NCBI RefSeq assembly: GCF_000375585.1
Contig: NZ_AQWP01000012.1
Coordinates: 142,183-206,182, forward strand
Origin: Sinorhizobium meliloti 4H41
Lineage (GTDB): Bacteria; Pseudomonadota; Alphaproteobacteria; Rhizobiales; Rhizobiaceae
DNA: 64,000 nt
Direction: 5' to 3'
The notes under the pieces were generated by a model. The model made no database searches, was not told the DNA's origin, and worked only from the letters and a program-made list of their open reading frames with translations. Numbering within the stretch: the first letter of the stretch is position 1; each line of letters opens with the position of its first letter. Made by a program: the position numbers and the translations under genes. Shown in pieces: positions 45,610 to 55,401 of this stretch.

Positions 45610-46953
45610 CTACCGCTCCTCCGATAACGCCTTCTTGTCGAGCCCGAACTTCTGCATCTTCTCGTAAAGCGTCTTGCGTGAAATGCCGAGCGACTCGTAG
45701 ACGGGCTTCAAAGCGCCGCCATGGGCCGCGAGAGCGCTGGCGATGACACTCTTTTCGAAGGCGGCCACCTTGTCGGCCAGGCGCCGGCCGTTCGCCGATG
45801 CAAGCACCTCTTCGCGTTCGGCTTCGAGCCCGAGGACCAGACGCTCCGCGGCATTGCGCAACTCGCGTACGTTGCCGGGCCACTCGCGTGCGGCCATTTC
45901 GGAAGCGAGCGCGGGCGAGACGACGATGTCGTCCCGGCCGTAGCGAGCGGCGGATTCGCGGACGAGCTGCATGAAGAGCAAGGAAATATCGGAACGGCGC
46001 TGCGAAAGCGTCGGCACTCTCAAGGTTGCGACGTTCAACCGGTAAAGCAGGTCGGCGCGAAAGCGGCCGCTTGCTACCTCGCGTTCCAGGTCGACCTTGC
46101 TAGTCGCGATGAAACGAACATCGAGCGGTACGGTCTCGTTCGAGCCCAGGCGGGTTATGACCCGCTCCTGCAGCACGCGAAGGAATTTCGCCTGGAGATC
46201 GAAAGGCATGGAGCCGATCTCGTCGAGCAGGATGGTGCCGCCGCGGCCATGCTCGAATTTGCCGTAGCGCGGCCTGAGCGCTCCGGGGAATGCGCCCGGT
46301 TCGTGCCCGAAGAGCTCGCTTTCGATCAGGTTTTCCGGAAGAGCGGCGCAATTGATGGCGATGAACGGGCCGCTCGCGCGGCTGCTCAAATCGTGGAGCG
46401 CGCGGGCGACGACTTCTTTTCCAACTCCCGTTTCGCCGATGATCAGCGTATCGGCGTCGGAGGCGCCGATCGCCCTGATGCGGTAGCGCAGGTCGACCAT
46501 TGCCTGGCTTCGCCCGGGCAGCCGCTGTTCTATGTCGTCGCGTTTGCCCGCAACGGCCCGCAGGCGGCGGTTCTCGAGCACGAGACCACGCCAATCGAGC
46601 GCGCGGCGAATGGTGCCGGCAAGCATCTGGGCGGTGAAGGGCTTTTCGACGAAATCATAGGCGCCCTCGCGCATCGCCCGGACCGCCAGCTGCACATCGC
46701 CGTGTCCGGTCACCAGGATCACCGGCAGTTCGGCATCGATCTCGCGGATGCGCTGCAGAAAGGTCATTCCGTCCATTCCGGGCATGCGGATATCGCTGAT
46801 GACGACGCCGTGGAAGCTGAAGGCGATGCGTTCGAGCGCATGCTCGGCGCTGGCGAACGTATCCACCCGGAAGCCGGCGAGTTCCAGCGCCTGAGCGCTG
46901 GAACGACGCAGTTCCTCTTCGTCGTCGACGAGCAGGATGCGGCTTTCGCTCAT
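45610..46953 (-). CDS. Sigma54-dependent response regulator, DctD-like, with GAFPGA motif
   Basis: A 447-residue NtrC-family activator. Receiver domain residues 1-120 have the phospho-acceptor Asp54 in VVISDIRMPG and Lys104. The AAA+ domain (about 145-380) has Walker A GETGVGKE (173-180) and Walker B ILLDE (241-245). The sigma54-contact loop reads GAFPGA (220-225) where almost all members have GAFTGA. The C-terminus is a Fis-type HTH (ESLGISRKTLYEKMQKFG). It overlaps its kinase gene by four bases. No dctA transporter is nearby, so this is a DctB/DctD paralogue. Its proximity suggests control of the opp operon. Confidence 0.9.
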   Translation of the reverse strand: MSESRILLVDDEEELRRSSAQALELAGFRVDTFASAEHALERIAFSFHGVVISDIRMPGMDGMTFLQRIREIDAELPVILVTGHGDVQLAVRAMREGAYDFVEKPFTAQMLAGTIRRALDWRGLVLENRRLRAVAGKRDDIEQRLPGRSQAMVDLRYRIRAIGASDADTLIIGETGVGKEVVARALHDLSSRASGPFIAINCAALPENLIESELFGHEPGAFPGALRPRYGKFEHGRGGTILLDEIGSMPFDLQAKFLRVLQERVITRLGSNETVPLDVRFIATSKVDLEREVASGRFRADLLYRLNVATLRVPTLSQRRSDISLLFMQLVRESAARYGRDDIVVSPALASEMAAREWPGNVRELRNAAERLVLGLEAEREEVLASANGRRLADKVAAFEKSVIASALAAHGGALKPVYESLGISRKTLYEKMQKFGLDKKALSEER

Positions 46954-48770
46954 TCGGCTGCCTCCCGCCCGGCTTCTCCGGCAACCGCAAGCTCGATACG
47001 AAAGACCGCGCCACCCTCCGGATGGTTCGACACGGTGAGGCTTCCTCCGAAATCCTTGATGATGTTGTAGGAAATGGACAGGCCGAGTCCTAGGCCTCTT
47101 CCCACGCCCTTCGTCGTATAGAACGGATCGAAGATGCGTTCGGCAACTGCCGGAGCAACGCCCGCGCCACGATCGCGCACCGTCAGCACGGCCCTGCCGC
47201 CTTCGCGCCAGGCGCGCACCGAAAGCTTGCGATCGTCAAGTCCCTCGACGGCGTCGGCGGCGTTCGAGATCACGTTGACGAGCACCTGCTGCAAGCGGAC
47301 CGAACCGGCAAGGACCGCCAGCTCATCGCCGAGATCGGTATCCATTTCCGCGTCTGCCGCTTTCAACCGGACTGCCACGATCTCCAGCGTGTCGCGCATC
47401 ACCTCGTCGAGACGAACCGGGCCGAGCTTTTCATTGGGTTTTCGCGCAAAGTTGCGCAGGTGACGGCTGATCGAGGCCATACGGTCGATCAAGCCCGAAA
47501 TCCGCCGGACATTGTCGCTCGCCTCGGCCGTGCGGCCACGCTCGATGAGCAGCGCGGCGCTGTCGGCATAGGTCTTGGCGGCGGCGAGCGGCTGGTTGAA
47601 TTCGTGAGACAGGGCAGCGGACATCTGCCCGAGGCCGGCGAGCTTGCCCGCCTGGATGAGATCGGCCTGGGTCTGGCGCAACTGCTGCTCGGTGAGCCGC
47701 CGCTCGGCGATCTCCGCTTCGATCTGCGAATTGACGCGCGCAAGATCCGCCGTGCGCTCCTCGACGCGGCGCTCGAGTTCCTCCTGCGCCTGCTCCTGCA
47801 TCAGAATGCGCTCCCTGAGCCGTGCGCGCCGTTGGATGATGATCGCGATCGCCAGGCCGGCAAGGCAAAGGAGCAGCATGACGGCTGCAACCGTGGTCAG
47901 GGCCTGGGTCCGCACGGATGCGGTGTCCGTAAGAACGTTCACGGTCCAATCCGCCTCCGGCATATAATGCGAGAGGGCCAGATATTCCCGCTCGCTGCCC
48001 TCGGACACCTTTAGCAATCGATGTCCGGAAAGCTCGCTTTGTACGACCGGCAGGGGGCGGAGCGTGGCGTCCGCATAGCGCCGCGAGCCCTCCGTCCGGG
48101 CAAGCCGGTCAGGCGTCAGCGGCAGGATCCCAGCATAGAGCCATGCAGGATTGCCGCTCATGAAGATGATGCCTTCGGGGTCGGAGACGAAGATCCGGTA
48201 TTCGCCACCCTGCCAGGAGGCTTCGATGGTTTCGATATCCACCTTGAACACGATCACGCCGCGGATGTCCCCTCCGACGCGGACCGGCGCACCGAAATAG
48301 TAACCGCGCTTCAGCGATGTCGTGCCGAGAGCATAGAAGCGGGACTGGTTCCCCTTGAGTGCGTCCTGAAAATAAGGGCGGTAACTGAAATTCTCGCCGA
48401 CAAAGCTCGTCGGTCCATCGTAATTGCTGGCGGCGATCGTGTTGCCATCCGGTGTGATGACGTAGATGTCGGAAGACTTGAGGAGTCCGTTGATCTCCTT
48501 GAGATACGAATTGACGGCCCCGCGCAGCCGCCGGTCGCGCGGACGCGTGACCAGTTCCTTGACGTCATCATGGTCGGCGATCAGCGCGGGCAGGGCCTGA
48601 TAGCGGTTCAGGTGACCGCTAAGGGCCGCAACCGCCAGCCGCAGAGCCGTGTTCGCCTGCGACGAGGCCTCCTGCATATAGCTGCGCGTGGCGACGGCGG
48701 TTCCCTGGACGGCGATCAATCCTGCGGCTGCCGGCAGGAGAAGGAGGGCAAGAACGAGACGGTATTTCAC
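46950..48770 (-). CDS. Sensor histidine kinase, DctB-like
   Basis: About 606 residues starting at GTG 48770 (VKYRLVLALLLLPAAAGLIA), behind GGAGGAG at slightly long spacing. One N-terminal membrane helix, a periplasmic double-Cache sensor (about 30-290, with YVITPDGNTIAASNYDG and FYALGTTSLKRGYYFGAPVR), a second helix (TVAAVMLLLCLAGLAIAIII), a coiled-coil linker, then the H-box LSHEFNQPLAAAKTYADSA and the N and G boxes (NVISNAADAVE, RGLGLGLSISYNIIKDFGG). DctB-type Cache sensors bind C4-dicarboxylates or amino acids; the ligand here is unknown. It phosphorylates the adjacent response regulator. Confidence 0.9.
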   Translation of the reverse strand: MKYRLVLALLLLPAAAGLIAVQGTAVATRSYMQEASSQANTALRLAVAALSGHLNRYQALPALIADHDDVKELVTRPRDRRLRGAVNSYLKEINGLLKSSDIYVITPDGNTIAASNYDGPTSFVGENFSYRPYFQDALKGNQSRFYALGTTSLKRGYYFGAPVRVGGDIRGVIVFKVDIETIEASWQGGEYRIFVSDPEGIIFMSGNPAWLYAGILPLTPDRLARTEGSRRYADATLRPLPVVQSELSGHRLLKVSEGSEREYLALSHYMPEADWTVNVLTDTASVRTQALTTVAAVMLLLCLAGLAIAIIIQRRARLRERILMQEQAQEELERRVEERTADLARVNSQIEAEIAERRLTEQQLRQTQADLIQAGKLAGLGQMSAALSHEFNQPLAAAKTYADSAALLIERGRTAEASDNVRRISGLIDRMASISRHLRNFARKPNEKLGPVRLDEVMRDTLEIVAVRLKAADAEMDTDLGDELAVLAGSVRLQQVLVNVISNAADAVEGLDDRKLSVRAWREGGRAVLTVRDRGAGVAPAVAERIFDPFYTTKGVGRGLGLGLSISYNIIKDFGGSLTVSNHPEGGAVFRIELAVAGEAGREAAE

Positions 48771-49043
48771 GGGATGGACGGGCTCCTCCTCCCGCTCGCG
48801 GTGTTGGCCGCAGGATCGAATGTTGCCGGCCGCCGCGATGCTAAATGGCGCTCTGACGCGTGGCAAGCTGCCATGCAGGCGGTCCTCTCCGGTCTGTGGT
48901 CGTAATTGTTAACGGTCATCCTGTCGTGTCAACACCCCATTGACAATCCGTTCTTTCGGGACGGTCTTTCGCTCTCGGCGTCCAGAGAGCATCTAACCCA
49001 CATCAACGCACCCCGCAAAGCGCGGGCAGAAAGGAAGCGGATC

Positions 49044-49976
49044 ATGCTTGACCAGATCAAAGGCCTGCATCACGTAACGTCGATGGCGAACGACGCCCGC
49101 ACGAACAACCGGTTTTTCACCGACACGCTCGGCCTGCGCCGCGTCAAGAAGACGGTGAACTTCGACTCGCCGGACGTCTACCATCTCTACTATGGCGACG
49201 AGACCGGCACCCCCGGCACGGTGATGACCTATTTTCCCTTTCCGCAGATGCCGCGCGGCCGCGCGGGCACCGGAGAGGTCGGGACGACCGTCTTCTCCGT
49301 CCCGCAGGGCTCGCTCGGCTTCTGGCAGGAGCGCCTGGCGACACTCGGTGCGAGCGGTATCAAGCAGACGGAAAGCTTTGGCGAAAAGCGCCTGAATTTT
49401 GCCGGTCCGGACGGCGACGGCTTCGCTCTCGTCGAGGTCGAGGATGACCCGCGTACGCCCTGGACCGAAGGTGGCATCTCTTCGGATCACGCCATTCGCG
49501 GCTTCCACTCGGTCGCCATGCGGCTACGCGACGAAAGCGCGACTGCGGAACTGCTGAAGTTCATGGGTTACGAGGAACTCGACCGCAAGGACGGCGTAAC
49601 CAGGCTGATCGTGCCCGGCGGCAACGGCGCGAGCCTCGTCGATCTGGAGACGCTGCCAAACATCAGCCGCGCCGCACAGGGTGCCGGCTCGGTTCACCAC
49701 GTCGCATTCGCCGTCGACAACCGCGAGAAGCAGTTGGAGGTGCGCAAGGCGCTGATGGACACCGGCTACCACGTGACGCCGGTGATCGACCGGGACTATT
49801 TCTGGGCGATCTATTTCCGCACGCCGGGCGGCGTTCTCTTCGAGATCGCCACGAACGAGCCCGGTTTCGACCGGGACGAGGACATCGCGCATCTGGGAGA
49901 GGCGCTGAAGCTCCCGCAGCAGCACAAGCATCTGCGCCCGGTTCTCGAAAGCCATTTGCAGAAGCTGGACGCCTAG
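49044..49976 (+). CDS. Ring-cleaving dioxygenase of the glyoxalase fold (MhqO-like)
   Basis: A 310-residue vicinal-oxygen-chelate protein with two glyoxalase modules. The first begins IKGLHHVTSMANDARTNNRF and the second GFHSVAMRLRD. Metal-ligand histidines are expected in GLHHVTS and SVHHVAFAVDN with the Glu in VLFEIATNEPGF. Members such as MhqO and LinE-like enzymes cleave hydroquinone-type rings or protect against quinones. The ATG at 49044 follows AAAGGAAG. An MhqD-like hydrolase lies 100 bases downstream, behind a terminator, mirroring the Bacillus pairing. Confidence 0.85.
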   Translation: MLDQIKGLHHVTSMANDARTNNRFFTDTLGLRRVKKTVNFDSPDVYHLYYGDETGTPGTVMTYFPFPQMPRGRAGTGEVGTTVFSVPQGSLGFWQERLATLGASGIKQTESFGEKRLNFAGPDGDGFALVEVEDDPRTPWTEGGISSDHAIRGFHSVAMRLRDESATAELLKFMGYEELDRKDGVTRLIVPGGNGASLVDLETLPNISRAAQGAGSVHHVAFAVDNREKQLEVRKALMDTGYHVTPVIDRDYFWAIYFRTPGGVLFEIATNEPGFDRDEDIAHLGEALKLPQQHKHLRPVLESHLQKLDA

Positions 49977-49989
49977 CGGCCAGCACCCT

Positions 49990-50030
49990 GTGCGCTCCTT
50001 CCGCTGGCGCAGGAAGGAGCGCACTTCTTT
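49990..50030 (+). terminator. Rho-independent terminator after the dioxygenase gene
   Basis: GTGCGCTCCTTCC and GGAAGGAGCGCAC form a perfect 13-bp stem with a 9-base loop, followed by TTCTTT. It starts 14 bases after the stop codon. The downstream hydrolase therefore needs read-through or its own promoter. Confidence 0.85.
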
Positions 50031-50076
50031 AGATAGAATAAGTGTTCGCAACCACGCGCGCACAAAGGAGAAATCG

Positions 50077-50679
50077 ATGGTCGATCATGGCTATGTGCAC
50101 ACATTGAAATCCGGCAGGCCCGGCGGTCCGATCCTTTTCGTACTTCACGGGACGGGCGGCGACGAGAACCAGTTTTTCGGCTTCGGGGCGCAGCTCCTGC
50201 CGGAGGCCACCGTTGTGTCGCCGCGGGGCGACGTATCGGAACACGGGGCCGCCCGCTTCTTCCGGCGAACGGGCGAGGGCGTTTACGACATGGCGGACCT
50301 CGCGCGTGCGACGGAGAAGATGGCGGGTTTCGTGAAGGCGCTCGCTGGCGAACACGACGCCTCGGAGATTGTCGGTCTCGGCTATTCCAACGGTGCCAAC
50401 ATTCTCGCGAATGTACTGATCGAAGAGGGCCTCTTCGACAAGGCTGTGCTCATGCATCCGCTGATCCCGTTCCGTCCGGAGGACAATCCCGCGCTCGCCG
50501 GCCGCAAGATCCTGATTACGGCCGGAGAACGCGACCCGATCTGCCCGGCCCCGCTGACACGCGCGCTCGGGGACTACTTCACGAAGCAGAAGGCGAAGGT
50601 GGAATTCGAGTGGCATTCCGGCGGCCACGACATCCGCCAGAACGAGATCGCCGCCATCGAAGCGTTCGTTAAAGGCTGA
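50077..50679 (+). CDS. Alpha/beta-hydrolase, phospholipase/carboxylesterase family (MhqD-like)
   Basis: A 200-residue cytosolic esterase-like hydrolase. LFVLHGTGGDENQFFGFG opens the oxyanion region, the nucleophile Ser is in GLGYSNGANI, the acid in ITAGERDPICP and the His in HSGGHDIRQNE. Small esterases of this group sit beside MhqO-like dioxygenases and take part in quinone or electrophile stress responses. The ATG at 50077 follows AAAGGAGAA. Confidence 0.85.
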   Translation: MVDHGYVHTLKSGRPGGPILFVLHGTGGDENQFFGFGAQLLPEATVVSPRGDVSEHGAARFFRRTGEGVYDMADLARATEKMAGFVKALAGEHDASEIVGLGYSNGANILANVLIEEGLFDKAVLMHPLIPFRPEDNPALAGRKILITAGERDPICPAPLTRALGDYFTKQKAKVEFEWHSGGHDIRQNEIAAIEAFVKG

Positions 50680-50723
50680 GAGCATAAGGGCGGCGGCGCG
50701 GTACCTTGAAAAGAGACGGGGAT

Positions 50724-50749
50724 TGAACTAAGTTCAGTGAACTAAGTTC
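50724..50749. promoter_or_regulatory. Two operator palindromes of the toxin-antitoxin operon
   Basis: TGAACTAAGTTCA (50724-50736) and TGAACTAAGTTC (50738-50749) are two copies of one palindrome 14 bases apart, just before the antitoxin start. Repeated sites are typical of autoregulated Phd-type antitoxin operons. Confidence 0.75.
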
Positions 50750-50765
50750 GATTACGAGGACCCCG

Positions 50766-51005
50766 ATGGAAACCGTCAACATTCACGAAGCGAAAACCCA
50801 CTTGTCGCGACTGATCGAGAAGGCGGCGCAGGGGCAGCCCTTTATCATTGCAAAAGCGGGAAAGCCGATGGTGAAGGTGATCCCGATCGATCAGCCTTCC
50901 GATTCGAAAGTGCAGCGGATCGGCTTCATGGCGGGTCAGTTTACGGTACCGGACGACTTCGATCAGATGGGCAGTGACGAGGTTGCAGATCTTTTTGGCG
51001 CATGA
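50766..51005 (+). CDS. Type II antitoxin, Phd/YefM family
   Basis: A 79-residue antitoxin. METVNIHEAKTHLSRLIEKA is the classic Phd/YefM DNA-binding N-terminus, followed by GQPFIIAKAGKPMVKVIPID. The acidic, probably disordered C-terminus (DDFDQMGSDEVADLFGA) should wrap the toxin. It overlaps the toxin gene by four bases and is preceded by two operator palindromes, so it likely represses its own operon. Confidence 0.92.
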   Translation: METVNIHEAKTHLSRLIEKAAQGQPFIIAKAGKPMVKVIPIDQPSDSKVQRIGFMAGQFTVPDDFDQMGSDEVADLFGA

Positions 51006-51388
51006 ATATTCTTTTTGATACGCACATTCTCCTCTGGGCGGCCGGTGTACCCGGCCGCTTGTCGAAGGAGGCCCGCGCGCTCATCGAAAGCTCCGAGAAT
51101 ACGCTTTACTTCAGTACGGCCAGCGTGTGGGAGATCGCGATCAAGCGTGGCTTGGGGCGGATGGACTTCGATGCCGATCCACGGCTCCTGCGCCGAGGTT
51201 TGCTGGACAATGGTTACCGGGAACTACGGGTCGACGGCACCCATGCGGTGGCACTTGATCAACTCCCCCTGATACACAAGGACCCATTCGACCGCATTCT
51301 CATCGCGCAGTCTCTCGTCGAAGGACTTACGCTCGTCACGTCCGATGAAGTCGTCAGCCGCTACCCGGGTCCTATCCGGCTTGTTTAG
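51002..51388 (+). CDS. Type II toxin, PIN-domain ribonuclease (VapC-like)
   Basis: A 128-residue PIN-domain RNase. The metal-binding acids are visible in NILFDTHILLWA (Asp6), VWEIAIKRGLGR (Glu near 43) and HKDPFDRILIAQS (Asp near 95). VapC toxins cleave tRNA or rRNA and stop translation. Its partner is of the Phd type instead of VapB, a combination common in proteobacteria. It ends three bases before the convergent ybhR stop. Confidence 0.92.
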   Translation: MNILFDTHILLWAAGVPGRLSKEARALIESSENTLYFSTASVWEIAIKRGLGRMDFDADPRLLRRGLLDNGYRELRVDGTHAVALDQLPLIHKDPFDRILIAQSLVEGLTLVTSDEVVSRYPGPIRLV

Positions 51389-51391
51389 TCT

Positions 51392-52504
51392 TCATTCGAG
51401 CCGCCTGCGGAACAGCCACGCGGCCGAGGAGAGGGTGACGATCGCGATCAGGCAAAGCGGCAGCGTCTGGTGGACGACTTCGGCAAGGGGAATGTCCTTT
51501 AGAAACACACCTTTCACGATCACCAGGAAATAGCGCAGCGGATTGATCAGCGTCACTGGCTGCAACCAGGCGGGCATGTTTTCGATCGGCGTCGCGAATC
51601 CGGAAAGCAGCATGGCCGGGACCATGAAGAGGAAGGCACCGAGGATTGCCTGCTGCTGCGTCATGGACAGCGCCGAGATGAAGAGACCGAGGCCGACGAC
51701 GGCGGCGAGATAGAAGATGGCGCTCCCATAGAGCAGGAACAGCGAGCCGCGCAGCGGCACGCCGAAGATGAAGACCGCGGCAAGGATATAGATGGTGATG
51801 TGGAAGAGGCCGATCATCATCGGCGGGATGAGCTTGCCGAGCAGGATCTCATGGGTGCGCAAAGGTGACACGATGAGCTGGTCGAAAGTGCCGAGCTCCC
51901 GCTCGCGCGCGACCGACAGCGCCGTGACGATAAGCCCGATCAGGAGAGCGATGCTCGCGACCAGGTTCGGCACCATGAACCATTGGTAGGTGAGGTTCGG
52001 ATTGAACCAGTTGCGGACCTCGACCCGGATCGTCTCGGGGGCCGCACGCCTGCCCGCCGGCGTTTCGGCCGCGACGGCGCCGACGATGCGGCCGAGATAG
52101 CCGGAGACGATCTGCGACGCGTTGGAACGCCGGCCGTCGAGGATCATCTGCACTTCCGCCGGTCTCCCCGCCTCGATATCGCGGGAGAAGGTGGGGCCGA
52201 TCTCCAGTACGGCCAGGACCCGCTGGGTATCGATCGCGAGGCGGACCTCGTGAGGGCTGCTCGCGAGCTCTATCGAGCGAAAGGTCGGAGAGCCGCCGAT
52301 CTGCTGCACGAGTTCCTGGCTCCATTGGCCGTTGTCACGGTTGAGCACCATGAGATCGACGTCAGTCACCTCGAGCGTCGCCGCATAGGAGAAGACCAGG
52401 AGCTGGATGATCGGCGGGCCGATCAAAACGGTGCGGCCCTTCGGATCGCGCAGGACCGCGAGCAGCTCCTTGACGATCAGGGCTTTCAGCCGCGTCCACC
52501 ACAT
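51392..52504 (-). CDS. ybhR: ABC-2 type permease (YbhR-like)
   Basis: A 370-residue inner-membrane permease with one N-terminal helix (VLIGPPIIQLLVFSYA), a large periplasmic domain (about 45-175) and five C-terminal helices. SVARERELGTFDQLIVSPLR is the ABC-2 motif. It forms the export pore with the YbhS-like protein, whose gene ends one base before. It is the last gene of the operon. Confidence 0.88.
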   Translation of the reverse strand: MWWTRLKALIVKELLAVLRDPKGRTVLIGPPIIQLLVFSYAATLEVTDVDLMVLNRDNGQWSQELVQQIGGSPTFRSIELASSPHEVRLAIDTQRVLAVLEIGPTFSRDIEAGRPAEVQMILDGRRSNASQIVSGYLGRIVGAVAAETPAGRRAAPETIRVEVRNWFNPNLTYQWFMVPNLVASIALLIGLIVTALSVARERELGTFDQLIVSPLRTHEILLGKLIPPMMIGLFHITIYILAAVFIFGVPLRGSLFLLYGSAIFYLAAVVGLGLFISALSMTQQQAILGAFLFMVPAMLLSGFATPIENMPAWLQPVTLINPLRYFLVIVKGVFLKDIPLAEVVHQTLPLCLIAIVTLSSAAWLFRRRLE

Positions 52505-52505
52505 G

Positions 52506-53660
52506 TCAGCCGATCCTCTTTCTGGTGCTTCGCGCCGCCAGCGCGAAGAACATGCAGCCGATCAGGAACATCACCGTGATGGCGCGTGCGAACATCGGCC
52601 AGATATCGCCGGCGAGAAACACGGTCTGCAGACTGGGAATGAGGTAGCGCGCCGGGACGGCATAGGTGACCCATTGGATGACGGTGGGCATGGAATTGAT
52701 CTCGAAGAGGAAGCCGGACAGCAGGAAGGCCGGGAGGAAGGCCGAGATCAGCGCGAGCTGCGAAGCGAGAAACTGGTTCTTCGTCGCGGCCGAGATCAGC
52801 AGCCCTTGTCCGAGCGCCGGCATCAGGAAGGTGGCCGAAAGGGCGTAGAGCGCCGCCACCGATCCCCGGAAGGGGACATCGAAAAGAAAGACCGCCACAA
52901 GCACGCAAAGCGTCATCGACGTAAGGCCGAGGACGAAGTAGGGCAGCAGCTTGCCGGCGAGCAGCTCGGCGGCTGAGACGGGCGTCGCCATCATCGCCTC
53001 CATCGTGCCGCGCTCCCATTCGCGGGCGACGACGAGCGAGGTGAGCAGCGTGCCGACCAGCGTCATCACGATCGCGATCGAGCCCGGAACCAGGAAGTTG
53101 CGGCTTGTCAGCTGCGGGTTGAACCAGAAGCGCTGTTCGGCGGAGATCGCCGGAGGCGGGCTCCGGCCCTCGCTCAAGCGCTGGCGCTCCCAATTGGCAA
53201 CAGCACCCTGTGCATAGTTCTGCACGAAATTGGCGGTGTTCGGATCGGAGCCGTCGACGATCACCTGGACCGACGGATGGCGCCCCGCCGCGTGGTCGGC
53301 GGCAAAGCCGGCGGGGATCACGAGGATGCCGCGCACCCGTCCGAGGACAAGGTCGTCCTCAAATTCCCTGCGGTCGCGTCCGGTGACGACGGAAAAGTAG
53401 CGCGATGCCTCGAAGCTGGCAGCGAGGTCGCGCGTGAGCGGGGTCGCCTCCTCGACCACGAGGGCTACGCGCGTGCGCGTCGTATCGAGCGACACGCCAT
53501 AACCGAAGAGGAAGAGCAGGACCAATGGCAGGACGAACGCGATCAGGATACTGCTCGGATCGCGTACGACCTGATAGGTTTCCTTGCGCACCAGGGCGGC
53601 AAAACGCCGGGCCCGGCCCGCGGGTTCGTACGCTTTCGCCATTTTCCTCTCGGCGTTCAT
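52506..53660 (-). CDS. ybhS: ABC-2 type permease (YbhS-like)
   Basis: A 384-residue permease of the same architecture as its neighbour. Helices include SILIAFVLPLVLLFLFGYGV near the N-terminus and five at the C-terminus; LVVAREWERGTMEAMMATPV is the ABC-2 signature region. The start at 53660 overlaps the ATPase stop by four bases (ATGA). Confidence 0.88.
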   Translation of the reverse strand: MNAERKMAKAYEPAGRARRFAALVRKETYQVVRDPSSILIAFVLPLVLLFLFGYGVSLDTTRTRVALVVEEATPLTRDLAASFEASRYFSVVTGRDRREFEDDLVLGRVRGILVIPAGFAADHAAGRHPSVQVIVDGSDPNTANFVQNYAQGAVANWERQRLSEGRSPPPAISAEQRFWFNPQLTSRNFLVPGSIAIVMTLVGTLLTSLVVAREWERGTMEAMMATPVSAAELLAGKLLPYFVLGLTSMTLCVLVAVFLFDVPFRGSVAALYALSATFLMPALGQGLLISAATKNQFLASQLALISAFLPAFLLSGFLFEINSMPTVIQWVTYAVPARYLIPSLQTVFLAGDIWPMFARAITVMFLIGCMFFALAARSTRKRIG

Positions 53661-55401
53661 GCAGCCTCCTTCGCCTCGGAGCCTTGAACGAGCGCGATGA
53701 ACGCGTCCTCCATGGTCGGGTCGGGGAGGTCCTTGCTTGCGACACGGGCCTTCATGTCGTCCGGCGAGCCGAGTGCGATCGAGCGGCCGCGATAGATGAG
53801 TGAAATGCGGTCGCAATATTCCGCCTCATCCATGAAATGCGTGGTGACGAGAACGGTCACGCCCTTTTCGACGAGGCCGTTGATATGGGTCCAGAACTCG
53901 CGCCGGGTGATCGGATCCACGCCGGAGGTCGGTTCGTCGAGGAAAAGCACTTCCGGTTCATGAAGCACCGCACAGGCAAGCGCCAGACGCTGCTTGAGAC
54001 CGAGCGGCAGGTCCTTGGCCGACATGTCGAGGATCGTGCGGAAGTCGAAGATTTCGCTCATCAGAGCGATGCGTTCGCGTTTTCTCGCGCCGGACAGCCC
54101 GTAGACGCCGGCAAAAAAATTGAAGTTCTGGATGACGCTCAAATCACCGTAGAGAGAGAATTTCTGCGCCATGTAACCCAGCCGATTGCGCGCCTCGGGG
54201 GCGTTGCGCCTGAGGTCGAAGCCGGCGACGCGGCCTTCGCCGGCGGTCGGCTTCAGGAGGCCGCAAAGCATTTTGAACGTCGTCGACTTGCCGGCGCCGT
54301 TGGGGCCGAGGAGGCCGAAAATCTCGCCGCGTGGAATATCGAAGGTGATGTTGTCGGCGGCGGTAAAGTCGCCGAAGCGTTTCGTCAGACCCCGCGCCTC
54401 GATCACGGGTCTGCCGGCGTCTTCGGCGAACTCGCGCTGTGTTTCCGCAAGCCTCGACCGGCCGCCGGGACCTCCGCCGAGCATATCGACGAAAGCGTCC
54501 TCGAAGCGGGGCGGGGTGACCGCTGCGTGAGCGGCATCGGCCGTGTCGCCGAGCGGCGGTGAAAGACCCTGCTTCATGACGAGACGTATGGCTTCGCCCT
54601 GGATCACGCCGTCGACCACGCCCTGCTCTTCGAGGAGGCGCGCAAGCGCTTCGCGGCGGCGGCCGCGGATGCCGGAGAGGCGAAAGACGCGGTCCTCGAC
54701 GCGGCCGGTCATCTCCGCCGGCGGGCCGGAAAACATGAGCCTCCCCTGATTGAGCAGGAAAACATGGTCGCAGGCTTCCGCCTCTTCGAGATAGGCGGTC
54801 GACCAGACGACGGCGATGCCCTCCGCCCTCAGATTTCCGACCATCTTCCAGAGGTCGCGCCGCGAAATCGGATCGACGCCGACGCCGGGCTCGTCGAGAA
54901 GCAGGAGCCGCGGCTTGCGCAGGAGCGCGCAGGCGAGGCCGAGCTTCTGTTTCATGCCGCCGGAGAGCTTGCCGGCAAGCCGCGTGGTGAAGCGGGCAAG
55001 ATCGGTGAAGTCGAGCAACTCACCGAAGGTCCGGCTGCGCTCGGTCTTCGGCAGGCCGCGCAGATCGGCGTAGAGGTCGAGATTCTCCTGGACCGACAGG
55101 TCTTCATAGAGGCCGAAGCGCTGCGGCATATAGCCGATTGCCGCCTGGATACTGGCGGGATCCCTCCGGGTATCGTAGCCGAGCACTTCTATGGTGCCTG
55201 CATCCGGCAGCATCAGGCCGGTCATCAGCCGGATCAGCGTCGTTTTGCCTGCGCCATCCGGACCGACGAGACCGGTTACCCATCCGCCGAAGATTTCACC
55301 CGCAACCGCGTCTAGCGCCGGGGGCGCGGTACCGAACCGCTTGGTGACGGCGTTCAGCCGAACGAACGGGGTCGTGCCGGGCTCCGTTGCGCGGGCGGGC
55401 A

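Noticed and set aside
45610..48770. Naming the two-component pair dctB-dctD
   Set aside because: No dctA is present and the activator loop is altered, so only DctB/DctD-like is justified.
50077..50679. Dioxygenase and hydrolase as a single tight operon
   Set aside because: A perfect 13-bp terminator with T-run lies between them, so co-transcription is doubtful.
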